Below are positions 17,069 through 26,331 of a stretch of 64,000 nt of DNA, piece after piece. Every line of letters starts with the position of its first letter. Within the stretch, counting starts at the first letter, position 1. Location: assembly GCF_001412085.1 (NCBI RefSeq), contig NZ_LKEV01000008.1, positions 1-64,000 of the forward strand, in the 5' to 3' direction. Made by a program: the position numbers and the translations under genes. The notes under the pieces are model-generated. The model did no database searches and was not told where the DNA came from. It saw only the letters and a program-made list of their open reading frames with translations. Origin of the DNA: Corynebacterium lowii (GTDB lineage: Bacteria; Actinomycetota; Actinomycetes; Mycobacteriales; Mycobacteriaceae).

Positions 17069-18169
17069 TTACTTGATAGCCTCGACGGCCTCGGCCAGGC
17101 GATCGTGGTGGGTACCGGTAACCGGGATGTAACCCAGCTCGGCGAGGGAATCATCCTGGGAGTTCAGGGCCACCGTGAGGAAGTCCTTGAGGCGATCAGC
17201 CGTGCCCTCGGAAGCGCCGGAGTTGGCGTAATCCGAGCAGACGATCTCATAGGTGGTGAGCACCAGCGGGTAAGCGCCGTCCTCCTGCATGCCGAAGAGC
17301 GCCTTGGAATCCACCACCATGTTGTTGCCCTCGCCGGTGAAGGTGAGGTTATCCAGGGCCACGCCCACGGAATCGGCATCCAGGGTCACGGGGCCGGAGC
17401 CGAAGTCAATGTTGGCCACGTTGAGGTTCTGCTTCTGCTTGGCAAAGCCGGCCTCCACGTAGGTGATGGCGCCGTCGATGGAATCCACCTCGGAGGCCAC
17501 ACCGTTAGAGCCATTCGCGCCGGAGCCCACGTTGGCCGGGAAGGTCTGGCCGGTGGTCTCCCACTCCTCGGGAACGGCGGTGTTGAGGAACTTCTGGAAG
17601 TTATCCGTGGTACCGGACTCATCGGAGCGGTAGATCACCTGGATCTTCTTATCCGGCAGGTCCACGCCCTCGTTCTCGGAGGCGATGGCCTCATCATTCC
17701 AGTTATTGATCTCGCCCTTGAAGATCTTGGCCACCGTGGAAACGGAGAGGTTCAGCTCCTCAGCGCCCTCCAGGTGGTAGGCCACGGCCACCGGGCCGAT
17801 CACGAAGGGGAGGTGCCAGGCCTCGGAACCGCAGCGCTCCTGCGCCTTGGTCACCTGCTCATCGGAGAGCGGGGAATCGGAACCAGCGAAGTCCACGTTG
17901 CCGCCTACGAAGTTCTGGCGGCCGGAGCCGGAACCGGAGGCGTTGTAGGCCAGGCTCGCGCCGCTTACCTGGCTGCCGTACTGCACGCCGAAGTAGTCCA
18001 CGGCCTGCTGCTGGGAGGAGGCACCCTCGGCCACGAGCTGGCCGGTGGTGTTGGAGAGGCCCTCCACAGATCCGCCATCGGAGGAGCCGGATTCCTCGGA
18101 GCAGGCCACCAGCACGGCGGAGGAGGCAGCGGCGATGCTGGCGACAGCGGCAAAACGCTTGAAGTTCAT
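17069..18169 (-). CDS. pstS: Phosphate-binding lipoprotein PstS
   Basis: 366 residues. The signal peptide ends in lipobox L-V-A-C (Cys23), so the mature protein is anchored outside the membrane. Phosphate-binding segments typical of PstS are visible: YNASGSGSGRQNF, VDFAGSDSPLS and IYRSDESGTTDNF. As the first gene of the operon it directly follows a PHO-box-like region and is expected to be induced at low phosphate. Confidence 0.96.
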   Translation of the reverse strand: MNFKRFAAVASIAAASSAVLVACSEESGSSDGGSVEGLSNTTGQLVAEGASSQQQAVDYFGVQYGSQVSGASLAYNASGSGSGRQNFVGGNVDFAGSDSPLSDEQVTKAQERCGSEAWHLPFVIGPVAVAYHLEGAEELNLSVSTVAKIFKGEINNWNDEAIASENEGVDLPDKKIQVIYRSDESGTTDNFQKFLNTAVPEEWETTGQTFPANVGSGANGSNGVASEVDSIDGAITYVEAGFAKQKQNLNVANIDFGSGPVTLDADSVGVALDNLTFTGEGNNMVVDSKALFGMQEDGAYPLVLTTYEIVCSDYANSGASEGTADRLKDFLTVALNSQDDSLAELGYIPVTGTHHDRLAEAVEAIK

Positions 18170-18284
18170 GGTTACGGAAAACCTTTCAGGCTCTGTGTTT
18201 CAGGTCTGTAGGCGGCACGGGGATACGAAAGTTCCTCAGCGCCCCAGAGAAAAGGTAGAGCTTGATTGCGTCCACTCGGCCAAT

Positions 18285-18306
18285 AAAGCGTGAACAACAG
18301 GTTAAC
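18285..18306 (-). promoter_or_regulatory. PHO-box-like direct repeat upstream of pstS
   Basis: The minus strand reads GTTAACCTGTT followed directly by GTTCACGCTTT. These are two 11-nt units beginning GTTMAC, the layout of Streptomyces PHO boxes (GTTCACC repeats bound by PhoP). A PhoR/PhoP-type regulator could bind here about 115 bp before pstS. Confidence 0.5.
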
Positions 18307-18323
18307 TTCACACCATCATTAGG

Positions 18324-19202
18324 CTAACTATGCTGGGTGTACACCACATGTTTTTCTTCCACCCGGAAGCCCAAACGGTAATAGACCTTTAAGGCGGCCT
18401 CGTTATCCGCCTCCACGTACAAGATCACCCGGCGCGCGCCCCTCTCCACCAGGTAGTGCAGGCCCGCACGCAGCAGCGGCCCGCCCAATCCGCGCCCCCG
18501 AAAGGCCTCCGCCAGGCCCACCACATACACCTCTCCCAGACCCTCTTCCTCCTCATGCCATTTTGTCCAATGGAAGCCCCCGAGCTCTTCTCCCCTAGTG
18601 AGGAGCTTCACACCGCGCGGATCGAACCACTCGGCCTCCATGCCGCGCTCCAAGCGTGCGCGATCCCACCCTCCCTGTTCGGGGTGCCAATCAAAGGCCT
18701 CATTATTGGCCCGCAGCCAGGCACCGAGCACCCGATCCCGCCCCCAGCGCTGGCTCAACTCCTCCACGTCGCTGAACTCGTAGCCCTCGGGGGTGTCTAA
18801 CTCCGCGGCGGCGCGCAAATCCTCCCCCGCTATGCCCAGCACCAACAAGCTGCGCACCGGCTCCAGGTTCCGGCTGCGGGCCAACCCCTGCGCCGCGGGG
18901 AGGTCACCGTGCGCCCACAGGGGTGCAGGAGGCAGGGCGTCGATAAGCGCGGTGGCGACGCCGCGACGGCGATACGCGGGATCGACTACCAGTTCCCCCT
19001 CCTCCCCCAGGGCCAACAGGCCCACGACCTCCTCGCCCTCGGTGGCGATGGCGTGGCGGTGGCCCAGGCGAGGATCGTCCAGACCCAGCAGGAACTGCTC
19101 GGAGAGCGGAGCCACCCCATCGGCGGCCTCGGCGCGGTGAGTCAGGGCGCGGGCGGCGGGCGCCCACGCGGTACCGGGAAGATCGAGGACACGGATATTC
19201 AT
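18324..19202 (-). CDS. mshD: Mycothiol synthase
   Basis: Acetylates Cys-GlcN-Ins to give mycothiol, the main low-molecular-weight thiol of actinobacteria. 292 residues form two GNAT domains. The C-terminal one has the acetyl-CoA motif AFRGRGLGGPLL and the N-terminal one YRRRGVATALI. The pstS neighbour matches C. glutamicum. TACCCT seven bases before the ATG indicates a leaderless transcript. Confidence 0.94.
   Translation of the reverse strand: MNIRVLDLPGTAWAPAARALTHRAEAADGVAPLSEQFLLGLDDPRLGHRHAIATEGEEVVGLLALGEEGELVVDPAYRRRGVATALIDALPPAPLWAHGDLPAAQGLARSRNLEPVRSLLVLGIAGEDLRAAAELDTPEGYEFSDVEELSQRWGRDRVLGAWLRANNEAFDWHPEQGGWDRARLERGMEAEWFDPRGVKLLTRGEELGGFHWTKWHEEEEGLGEVYVVGLAEAFRGRGLGGPLLRAGLHYLVERGARRVILYVEADNEAALKVYYRLGFRVEEKHVVYTQHS
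18936..18948 (+). repeat. 13-mer GGCGTCGATAAGC, copy 3
   Basis: Exact copy inside mshD, coding strand L-I-D-A. Confidence 0.7.
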
Positions 19203-19234
19203 GCCCGCCCAGGGTACTCACTAGACTGTGCAGC

Positions 19235-20035
19235 GTGGTTGCCCGGAAGAAAATCCTCGTGCTCTCCCTCGCCTGCCTCGGCGCGGTGGGGGGCCTGGCG
19301 TGGGTGGCGGACTCCGCCGTGGCGATTCGCGCCGAGCGCGCCATCTCTACCGCCGTGGCCGATAACTCCAACCTAGAGGTACAGCCGCACGTCTACCTGG
19401 GCGGGGTGCCCTATACCCAGGCGCTGCTCAGCGGGGAGATACCCCGGCTCTCCGTGGAGGCCCTGGACGTGGACACCCCCGGCCTGGGGCTCGTCAACGC
19501 CCGCACGGAGATCACCGCCATTGAGGCCAGCGGACACCAGGTATTCAGCGGGGACCTCACCGGCGCCACCGCCGAGGTGTTTAGCCGACAGCTCGGGCTC
19601 GACGGCGTGGCCGTGGGCGAACAACTGGGCATGACCGACCTCGACATCTCCAACCCCTACGACATCTCCCCCGGCGGCGGCCCCGCCGTGGAGGTGCAAC
19701 TGACCGGCACCCCCCACGGCTTTACAGAACCCGTGACCGTGATCGCCGCCCTGCGCCTGGAGGGGCCGAGCTTTCGCATGACCCCCTTTGAGTTCCCCGA
19801 GGTTCCCGCCGACCGTATAGAAGAGGCCCGGCGCGCCTTTAGCTGGGAGCTCGATACCCGCTCCCTGCCGCTGGCGGGGCAGGCGGAGGCCGTGCACGTT
19901 TCCGGCGGCTCCATTTATTTCACCGCGCAGCGGCGCAATATCACCGTGGAGTTTTCCGATCTCTCTCCCCTGGAAACCTCCAACCCCTCCGATTACGACG
20001 ACACCGATTACGGGCGGCATAACGCGGGGAGCTAG
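19235..20035 (+). CDS. LmeA-like phospholipid-binding protein (DUF2993)
   Basis: 266 residues with an N-terminal signal anchor (ILVLSLACLGAVGGLAWVA) and the DUF2993 beta-rich body (YLGGVPYTQALLSGEIPRL). In mycobacteria the family member LmeA is a cell-envelope phospholipid-binding protein needed for lipomannan maturation. The GTG start lies seven bases after TAGACT, a leaderless layout divergent from mshD. Confidence 0.8.
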   Translation: MVARKKILVLSLACLGAVGGLAWVADSAVAIRAERAISTAVADNSNLEVQPHVYLGGVPYTQALLSGEIPRLSVEALDVDTPGLGLVNARTEITAIEASGHQVFSGDLTGATAEVFSRQLGLDGVAVGEQLGMTDLDISNPYDISPGGGPAVEVQLTGTPHGFTEPVTVIAALRLEGPSFRMTPFEFPEVPADRIEEARRAFSWELDTRSLPLAGQAEAVHVSGGSIYFTAQRRNITVEFSDLSPLETSNPSDYDDTDYGRHNAGS

Positions 20036-20069
20036 GGGGAGGGGCTTGGCGACGGCGTTCCTGCCGATG

Positions 20070-21230
20070 CTATTCCCTCATTCCTGACGGCGTTTGCCTA
20101 CGAGTTTGGATGGTGAGAACACCAGCGGCGAGCACAGCAAAGACTGCTCCGGTCCACATAGCAACAACTGGGTTATCCCCGAAATTACTGATGGTTGTAG
20201 CACTAATCGCTGTTCCTAAAGTGACACCCATCGTAATAACCGAAGTGTGCACAGTGCTCACGAGATTTCCCGTTCCCCCTACTTCCGCAACACGAGTGAC
20301 AAGCGCAGGATTCATAGTCACCCCAGCCAAACCAACAATGAGGACCATAGCTATCACTAGCCAAGAGATAGTGACAAAGACGGCTATTACGCTGAGCGAG
20401 AAGATCAGCAGCCCATGCCCGACACGTAAAACGGCCACAGCATGTTGGTCTGCAAACTTCCCTACTACAAGATTGCCAATGAACGAGAAGATTCCATAGG
20501 CCAGCAAGACCACTGTGGTGATATTTCTGCTTAGGCCGGTACTTTCTTCTAGCAATGGTGTGAAGTAAGAAAACGAGCCGTATGCTGCCCCGATTGTTAG
20601 CAAACTGACCAGGTATCGTGACCATAAACGGGGGGAGCGTAGATTGCGGATGTCCTGTGCGGCATCTTCTTGTGAGGCCGCTTCGCGGCGGGGCAAGAAG
20701 AAAACACTCACGATGAAGAGAATTAGGGCTGCCACTGCCAAAAGGTAGAAACTGGCCTGCCAACCGAGAACACCAGAAATATAGTGTGAGATGGGCAGTC
20801 CGATGACGGTGCCCACCATAATGCCGCCGAGGACGATAGAGATGGCCTCGCCAATTTTTTCCGGGCTTTCTGCTAGTTGCGCACCGAAAGCAACGGAAAG
20901 TCCAAAGGCTGCGCCGGAAAGACATCCAGTGATGATTCTCAATAGTGCTACCCACCAGTACTCATGCACCATCGGTACTAACGCTTCAAGAACCGCGTAT
21001 GTACCAACAACGGCTAGTAGCGCTTGTTTTGGCGGGGTATGGCGTAACAGGTAAGCCACGATAGGGCCGCCGATGGCCATTCCCAGTGAGTACATTGATA
21101 CAAGGAGACCGATTTGTCCGATTGATACTCCCAGGTCTGCGGCAATTGCGGGCATCATGCCAGCAACTTGGAGTTCGCTCATCACCACGACCAGAATTGT
21201 GACCATCAGCAGATATAAATGCTTCTTCAT
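20070..21230 (-). CDS. MFS drug-efflux-type transporter (DHA1)
   Basis: 386 residues with twelve predicted helices. The N-terminal half has MSELQVAGMMPAIAADLGVS, and the MFS motif C region GGIMVGTVIGLPISHYISG is typical of DHA1 proton antiporters that export drugs or sugars. The gene is AT-richer than its surroundings. It lies downstream of a TetR gene, and both have a shared operator-like sequence at their 5' ends, so it is probably repressed until a ligand appears. The substrate is unknown. Confidence 0.85.
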   Translation of the reverse strand: MKKHLYLLMVTILVVVMSELQVAGMMPAIAADLGVSIGQIGLLVSMYSLGMAIGGPIVAYLLRHTPPKQALLAVVGTYAVLEALVPMVHEYWWVALLRIITGCLSGAAFGLSVAFGAQLAESPEKIGEAISIVLGGIMVGTVIGLPISHYISGVLGWQASFYLLAVAALILFIVSVFFLPRREAASQEDAAQDIRNLRSPRLWSRYLVSLLTIGAAYGSFSYFTPLLEESTGLSRNITTVVLLAYGIFSFIGNLVVGKFADQHAVAVLRVGHGLLIFSLSVIAVFVTISWLVIAMVLIVGLAGVTMNPALVTRVAEVGGTGNLVSTVHTSVITMGVTLGTAISATTISNFGDNPVVAMWTGAVFAVLAAGVLTIQTRRQTPSGMRE

Positions 21231-21287
21231 AAAAATCTCTTCTCCATAGGAAAATGAGGAGCCGGGGAGCCCCCGAGAACCAATGGT

Positions 21288-21315
21288 CAGTTTTGGATTA
21301 TTGAATACAAAACTG
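21288..21315. promoter_or_regulatory. Operator candidate upstream of the MFS gene
   Basis: CAGTTTTG-12-CAAAACTG, a perfect inverted repeat between the TetR and MFS genes. The core matches the site at 21965-21992 in 18 of 22 positions with the same 12-bp spacer. Confidence 0.6.
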
Positions 21316-21347
21316 AACGTGCGTTACCCACTCACCATGAATCACCC

Positions 21348-21950
21348 TTAACCCAGCACAGAACCCATACAAGTACGAACAATCCGAAGTAGACTCTCCG
21401 GACTCTCACCTGCTTGAGCAGCAACCCGCAGACCAGAGATCACCGTAATGACCGAAAGCGCAACATCTTCGGGCGATATTCCAGGCAGAATACTCCCATC
21501 AGCTTGGCCCACTCGGACCGTTTGAGTTAACAGCGAACATCGACGCTCATAATCACGTTCCAGCACCGACTGAACACGGGAATCCGCTCCCCTTACACCA
21601 GGCGCCATCAACGTATTAACGACCATGCACCCGGCAGCATGTCCCCCAGCCCGAGCAGAAGACTCTTCTTCAACGACCAATTCAAGAATACGCCAGAGAC
21701 GCACACCACCATCGAGATCAGAGTCAGTGAGTATCTCTTTCTGCCGCTCCCATATCACATCGATATAGCGAACCAAGGATTGAAAGAACAGTTCCTCCTT
21801 AGAGACAAAGGTGTTATACAAGCTGCTCCGACGTACGCCAGCAGCCTCACAGAGCCGTTCCGTCGAGGTATCAGCAAAACCATGAACCCGAAACTCGGCC
21901 GCTGCTGCATCAAGTACGGATACTGGGTCGAATGAACGCGGTCTAGCCAT
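21348..21950 (-). CDS. TetR/AcrR-family repressor
   Basis: 200 residues. The N-terminal helix-turn-helix (about 10-55) includes GFADTSTERLCEAAGVRRSS and LYNTFVSKEELF. The C-terminal ligand domain is diverse. It most likely controls the downstream MFS pump and itself, because matching inverted repeats precede both genes. TAGATT six bases before the ATG indicates a leaderless mRNA. Confidence 0.88.
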   Translation of the reverse strand: MARPRSFDPVSVLDAAAAEFRVHGFADTSTERLCEAAGVRRSSLYNTFVSKEELFFQSLVRYIDVIWERQKEILTDSDLDGGVRLWRILELVVEEESSARAGGHAAGCMVVNTLMAPGVRGADSRVQSVLERDYERRCSLLTQTVRVGQADGSILPGISPEDVALSVITVISGLRVAAQAGESPESLLRIVRTCMGSVLG

Positions 21951-21964
21951 AAGCCGAATCTAGC

Positions 21965-21992
21965 ATATTTTGTATTTCATTATCCAGAATAT
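21965..21992. promoter_or_regulatory. Operator candidate upstream of tetR
   Basis: ATATTCTG-12-CAAAATAT on the minus strand, near-perfect arms, 14 bp before the tetR start. It is the sister of the 21288 site. Confidence 0.6.
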
Positions 21993-22027
21993 CGTTCAAC
22001 ATAACCCGGCGCCCCAAGACCAACTAT

Positions 22028-23065
22028 CTACCGCACCCGGAAGAAATCGCGCACTGCCCTGCGCACGGTGCGCCGCACCGAAAGCGGCTGCCCCTGCGGG
22101 GCAAAGACCTCCAAGGCGTCCGGCACACAGCCCAACGTCACGGAGGTGTAATCGCCCTCGTATTCCCCGTCCACCTGGAAGTGCTCGGGCGTGGGGCAGG
22201 TCATCTGCACCTCGGTGGCGTCGTCAAACTGCACGGTGCGCCGCTCCAACCAGCGCTCTACCCAGCGGCGATGCCCCACCCCAATGAGGTGCAACATGCT
22301 CGCCACCCCGCCAATCCCCCGGATACTGGTGAGCCCAAAAAGACCAAGGCCCTGGTCAAAGGAGTTGCGCGGGTTGGTGACCACCGGCAGCGGCCCCAAG
22401 AAGGTCCAGGGGTTCGTATTGGAGGCAAAGAGCAGGGGCATCTGCTGTTTGTTGAGGCTGCTCCCGTCCTGGGCACGGGCGTGTACCTCGATTTCCGGTG
22501 GGTCTATTTGGCTGCGCAGCCAGGCCTCCGTGGATACCACCAGGTAGCGCAGCGGGGTGGCCGCAAAGCCCCGGCTGCGCACCTGCTCCACGCGCTCGAT
22601 CACGGTGGCGTCGATACCAAAGCCCGCGTTGACGGCAAACCAGCCTTGATCCCAGGTGCCCAGGCAAATGCGGCGTCGGGAGTCCTCCCGGAGCGCCTGG
22701 GCCAGTTGCCGCGCCACGATGTGCGGGAAGGGCTGGTAGCCCAGGGCGCGGGCAAAGACGTTGGCCGAGCCCGTGGGCACCACGGCCAAAGCGGGAATAT
22801 CCTGCGGGTGGGGCGCAGAGCCAGTTACCGGGCCAAGGAGCCCATTGATGATCTCGTTGACGGTGCCGTCTCCGCCCACGGCAATCACCACGTCATAATC
22901 CTGGCGGGTCAATCCCCGGCACATCTGCGCCGCGTGCCCGGCGTAGTGGGTAAAAACGCTGCGTAAGTGCAACCCCTCTACCTCGCGCAGGGCGGCCGCC
23001 ACGCGGCGCAACATCAAAGCGGATTGAGTGGTGGCATTGGGGTTTGAGATCATCAGCGCGCGCAC
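22028..23065 (-). CDS. Diacylglycerol kinase-family lipid kinase
   Basis: 345 residues of the DAGK/sphingosine-kinase fold. GGDGTVNE (64-71) binds ATP, and the PTGSANVFARAL segment follows as usual. In corynebacteria such enzymes act on membrane lipids, for example in phosphatidylinositol mannoside or phosphatidate synthesis; the exact substrate cannot be read here. I chose the GTG at 23065, seven bases after TACACT, over longer frames that would overlap the divergent nitrobindin gene. Confidence 0.85.
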   Translation of the reverse strand: MRALMISNPNATTQSALMLRRVAAALREVEGLHLRSVFTHYAGHAAQMCRGLTRQDYDVVIAVGGDGTVNEIINGLLGPVTGSAPHPQDIPALAVVPTGSANVFARALGYQPFPHIVARQLAQALREDSRRRICLGTWDQGWFAVNAGFGIDATVIERVEQVRSRGFAATPLRYLVVSTEAWLRSQIDPPEIEVHARAQDGSSLNKQQMPLLFASNTNPWTFLGPLPVVTNPRNSFDQGLGLFGLTSIRGIGGVASMLHLIGVGHRRWVERWLERRTVQFDDATEVQMTCPTPEHFQVDGEYEGDYTSVTLGCVPDALEVFAPQGQPLSVRRTVRRAVRDFFRVR

Positions 23066-23114
23066 TCGCCCCAGTGTAGCGGCGTCGCCACGCCCTACCA
23101 GTACCCTGGTGGAC

Positions 23115-23810
23115 ATGTCCGAGAATAACGATTCCCAGCACGTGCCCGATACCCCCGGCGACGCCGCCGCCTCCGGCTCCACCCCGGAGCAGCCCGCCAC
23201 CCGCAGCGGGAGCGACGCCGTGAACCTCGCCGCCGAGCAGTCCAAGAACACCGCGGGCCGCAATATCCCGGCCCTCGACGACCTCCCCATCGAGGCCGAT
23301 ACCGCCAACCTCCGCTTAGGCCCCAACCTCCACGATGGTCTGCTGGCGCTGCTACCTCTGGTGGGCGTGTGGCGCGGCGAAGGCCAGGCCGATACCGCCG
23401 AGGGCGGCGAGTACAACTTTGGCCAGCAGATTACCTTTGCCCACGACGGGGAGAACTATCTCACCTATGAGTCCCGCATCTGGAAGGTGGACGAGGAGGG
23501 TAAGCCCAGCGGCCTGGATCAGCGCGAGTCCGGCTTTGTGCGCATTGACTTGAAGGACAACATCGAGTTCATCTGCACCCACTCCACCGGCGTGGTGGAA
23601 ATCTTTTATGGCAAGCCCGTCAACGAGCGCGCCTGGGAGCTGGAAGCGGCCTCCACGATGGTCACGGAAACCGGCCCCACCACGCTCGGACCCGGCAAGC
23701 GGCTCTACGGCCTCATGCCCAATAATCACCTCGGCTGGGTAGATGAGCGCGTGGTGGAGGGGCAACTGCACCCGCGCATGTCCGCCGAGCTCACCCGCGT
23801 GGTGGGCTAA
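23115..23810 (+). CDS. Nitrobindin-like heme-binding beta-barrel protein
   Basis: 231 residues with a Pro/Ser-rich N-terminal tail (1-60) and a ten-stranded FABP-like barrel. The hallmark GxWxGxG is GVWRGEG (84-90), and the conserved heme-ligand His lies in LHPRMSAEL near residue 219. Family members bind ferric heme and isomerise peroxynitrite to nitrate. A detoxification role against reactive nitrogen is inferred. Confidence 0.85.
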   Translation: MSENNDSQHVPDTPGDAAASGSTPEQPATRSGSDAVNLAAEQSKNTAGRNIPALDDLPIEADTANLRLGPNLHDGLLALLPLVGVWRGEGQADTAEGGEYNFGQQITFAHDGENYLTYESRIWKVDEEGKPSGLDQRESGFVRIDLKDNIEFICTHSTGVVEIFYGKPVNERAWELEAASTMVTETGPTTLGPGKRLYGLMPNNHLGWVDERVVEGQLHPRMSAELTRVVG

Positions 23811-23827
23811 GCGAGGGCTAAAACGCT

Positions 23828-24724
23828 TTAGGCGGAGGTCACGGCGCTTTCGATGAGCGCGCGTACCTCCTGCTCATTATCGGGGGCCGGGAGCTTTTTC
23901 CCGTTGAGATGCGTGACCCTGGCGGCGATGCGCACGGAACTGACCAACCACACCGAGCCCGCCTCGTAGAGGTCGGCCACGGTGAGGTCCTTGGCCTTGC
24001 AGCGCCAGCCTGCGGCCTGGGCGGCGTCGAAAAGCGCCTCCTGGGTGGTGCCGCGCAGCACCTCCCCGCCGGATAAGGGGGTGCGGATTTTGCCGTTCTT
24101 TTTCACCAGCACCACGGTGGAGGTGGCGCCTTCGAGCACGCGGGCGTCCTCCCCGGTGCCCTGGGTGAAGATCACATCATCGCAGCCCTGGGCGCGCGCG
24201 TGGCGCAGCGCGGCCATCGCGGCGGCGTAATTGAGGGTTTTGGCCCCGGTGAGCATCCACTGCGCGCTCTCCTCGGTGGGGGTGAATCCGCGCGGCAGGG
24301 TGAGCACGGAGACCCCCTCGCGGCGCTGGCGCAGTTGCTCGGGCTTGATCTCGGTGATGGTGAGCCAGGCGGAGGGGAAGCCGGTGGAGGCGCGACCGTG
24401 GGTGTACGTCCATACGCAGGTGCCCTCGGCCTCCTCGCCGCGCTCTTCCACCCAGGCGCTCACAGCCTCCTCGGTGGCCTTCAACCAGTAATTCACGTCC
24501 GGGGCGGGCAGGCCCATGCGCTGCGCGGAGGCCGCAAAGCGCTCGGCGTGGCGCTGGGCGTTGCACGCGCGGCCCTGGCGCACCAGGAAGGTCTCAAAAA
24601 CGCCATCGCCGCGGGTGACTCCCGCGTCATCCCAGAAGAGGGAGGGAAGGGCGGCGTTATGCCTGCGGATAGAGCCGCCGAAGGGTTCCAGAATGAAGAT
24701 GATGGGCGCGGTACTTCCAGCCAT
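23828..24724 (-). CDS. Class IV aminotransferase (4-amino-4-deoxychorismate lyase-like)
   Basis: 298 residues with fold-type IV PLP features: Lys162 in TGAKTLNYAAAM and the phosphate-binding LRGTTQEAL region. Branched-chain or D-amino acid aminotransferase activity cannot be excluded. A second, shorter class IV protein at 62171 sits next to pabB and is the better PabC candidate. CATAAT seven bases before the ATG at 24724 marks a leaderless start. Confidence 0.78.
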   Translation of the reverse strand: MAGSTAPIIFILEPFGGSIRRHNAALPSLFWDDAGVTRGDGVFETFLVRQGRACNAQRHAERFAASAQRMGLPAPDVNYWLKATEEAVSAWVEERGEEAEGTCVWTYTHGRASTGFPSAWLTITEIKPEQLRQRREGVSVLTLPRGFTPTEESAQWMLTGAKTLNYAAAMAALRHARAQGCDDVIFTQGTGEDARVLEGATSTVVLVKKNGKIRTPLSGGEVLRGTTQEALFDAAQAAGWRCKAKDLTVADLYEAGSVWLVSSVRIAARVTHLNGKKLPAPDNEQEVRALIESAVTSA

Positions 24725-24764
24725 ACCTTGAATTATGCCCGCCACAGAGGGTTACCATCTACCT

Positions 24765-25871
24765 GTGCCTGATACCACCGCTTATTCCTCCCCGTTGCTG
24801 AGCCTCCCCGGCGCCCTGCCCGCCCAGGAGAAAGACACCTTAGCCTTAAGCCTTGATAGTCAGGGAGTGGCCTGGCACTACGGCGATCCCCTGGCCGAGC
24901 AGCGCCGGGCCGCACTTTCCGGGACCGTGGTGGACCGCTCGCACCGCACCATCCTGCGCGTGGACGGCCCCGAGGCCGCGACCTTCCTCAACAACCTGCT
25001 CTCCCAGAAGCTTGACGACGCCCCCGTGGGCTTCCACGCCGGCGCCCTCGACCTCGACGCCCAGGGCCACGTGCTCCACCACGCCGAAGTGATACGCATC
25101 GAGCAGGGCTTTTACCTCGATCTGCCCCGCGCTGAGGCGGCAAGCCTGCGCGAGTTTCTCAGCCGCATGGTCTTTTGGTCCCAGGTGGAGATCACCGAAA
25201 CCACCCTGGGGCTGCTCAGCGTGCTGGGGGCCGCCCCGGACCTCGCGGGGGTGCCCATGGAGTGGACCCGCACCCTACCGGACCGCACCGACCTCGCCGT
25301 GGAGCGCGCCGACCTGCGCCAGGCTATCGACGCCCTGACGGCCCAAGGCCTCAGCCCCGCCGGGCTCATGGCGTGGACCACCCACCGCGTACACACCCTG
25401 AACCCGGAACTACGGGCGGACCTCGACGATAAAACCATCCCCCACGAGGTGCCCCACTGGATTGGGCGCGGCGATAACCTCGGGACCGTGCACCTGGATA
25501 AGGGCTGCTACCGGGGCCAGGAGACGGTATCGCGGGTGGAAAATATCGGCCGCTCCCCCCGACTGCTCGTGCGCCTGCACCTGGACGGCTCGGTGCCCGT
25601 GCTGCCCGCCCCCGGCACGCCCATTACCTCCGGGGGGCGGAAGGTGGGCCGCCTGGGCACGGTGGTACACGATTATGAACTCGGGCCCATCGCCCTGGGG
25701 CTTATCAAGCGCTCGGTGCTGGGGGTAGGTTCTGCCGGAGCTTCTGGTGCCGCCTCGCTCCCGGAGTTGAGCGCCGGGGATTGCGCCCTGGCGGTGGATA
25801 GCGATTCCCTGCCCGCCTTCGAGGGAGACAAGGCGGGACGCGCGGCGATAGAAAAACTACGCGGCCGCTAG
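24765..25871 (+). CDS. ygfZ: YgfZ/GcvT-fold folate-binding protein
   Basis: About 368 residues. The diagnostic motif KGCYRGQE lies near residue 246, with the Cys needed for Fe-S cluster repair in E. coli YgfZ. The protein binds folate and supports assembly of certain Fe-S enzymes such as MiaB. The GTG at 24765 follows TACCAT by six bases. An ATG at 24735 is in frame but overlaps the -10 of the divergent gene. Confidence 0.88.
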   Translation: MPDTTAYSSPLLSLPGALPAQEKDTLALSLDSQGVAWHYGDPLAEQRRAALSGTVVDRSHRTILRVDGPEAATFLNNLLSQKLDDAPVGFHAGALDLDAQGHVLHHAEVIRIEQGFYLDLPRAEAASLREFLSRMVFWSQVEITETTLGLLSVLGAAPDLAGVPMEWTRTLPDRTDLAVERADLRQAIDALTAQGLSPAGLMAWTTHRVHTLNPELRADLDDKTIPHEVPHWIGRGDNLGTVHLDKGCYRGQETVSRVENIGRSPRLLVRLHLDGSVPVLPAPGTPITSGGRKVGRLGTVVHDYELGPIALGLIKRSVLGVGSAGASGAASLPELSAGDCALAVDSDSLPAFEGDKAGRAAIEKLRGR

Positions 25872-26033
25872 ATTTTTGGCCCCGTATCCTGCTTAAAACC
25901 GATCAGGGCGGAGGCGGTGCAGAAATTTTTGAGCAGAACCGCTATTGTGTTTAACAGGAATATAGACATACGTACAGCAGATGGGGCGTCCGAATTCCCT
26001 GGATTGCCCTGAAACTCCAAGGGGGTCATCGCC

Positions 26034-26240
26034 ATGGGTCGCGGTCGCGCGAAGGCAAAGCAGACCAAAGTTGCACGCCGGTTGAAGTACAGCACACCAG
26101 ACATGGATCTGGAGTCCCTACAGCGTGAACTGGCGGGCAAGGCTCCTCACAGTTCCTATGAGGACTCCGCCGATGAGGATTACGACGATCCCTACGCGGA
26201 ATACGCCTACTGGAATGAGGAGGATCAGGGCGACAAATAG
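26034..26240 (+). CDS. DUF3073 protein
   Basis: 68 residues: a basic N-terminus MGRGRAKAKQTKVARRLKYS followed by a very acidic, Tyr-rich tail. The family is restricted to actinobacteria and its function is unknown. The charge split suggests nucleic-acid or ribosome association, which is only inference. A long 5' region of about 160 bp separates it from ygfZ. Confidence 0.88.
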   Translation: MGRGRAKAKQTKVARRLKYSTPDMDLESLQRELAGKAPHSSYEDSADEDYDDPYAEYAYWNEEDQGDK

Positions 26241-26260
26241 CGCCCTCTCCCACAGCGCAA

Positions 26261-26302
26261 AGAAGGGGGTGGCTACCGTTTCCTGGGTAGCCACCCCCTT
26301 CT
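26261..26302. terminator. Bidirectional terminator
   Basis: AGAAGGGGGTGGCTACC / GGTAGCCACCCCCTTCT, a perfect 17-bp stem with 8-nt loop and A/T flanks on both sides. It lies between the convergent DUF3073 gene and purM. Confidence 0.85.
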
Positions 26303-26331
26303 TTTATCGTTTCTATGCGGCTTCGCAAATC

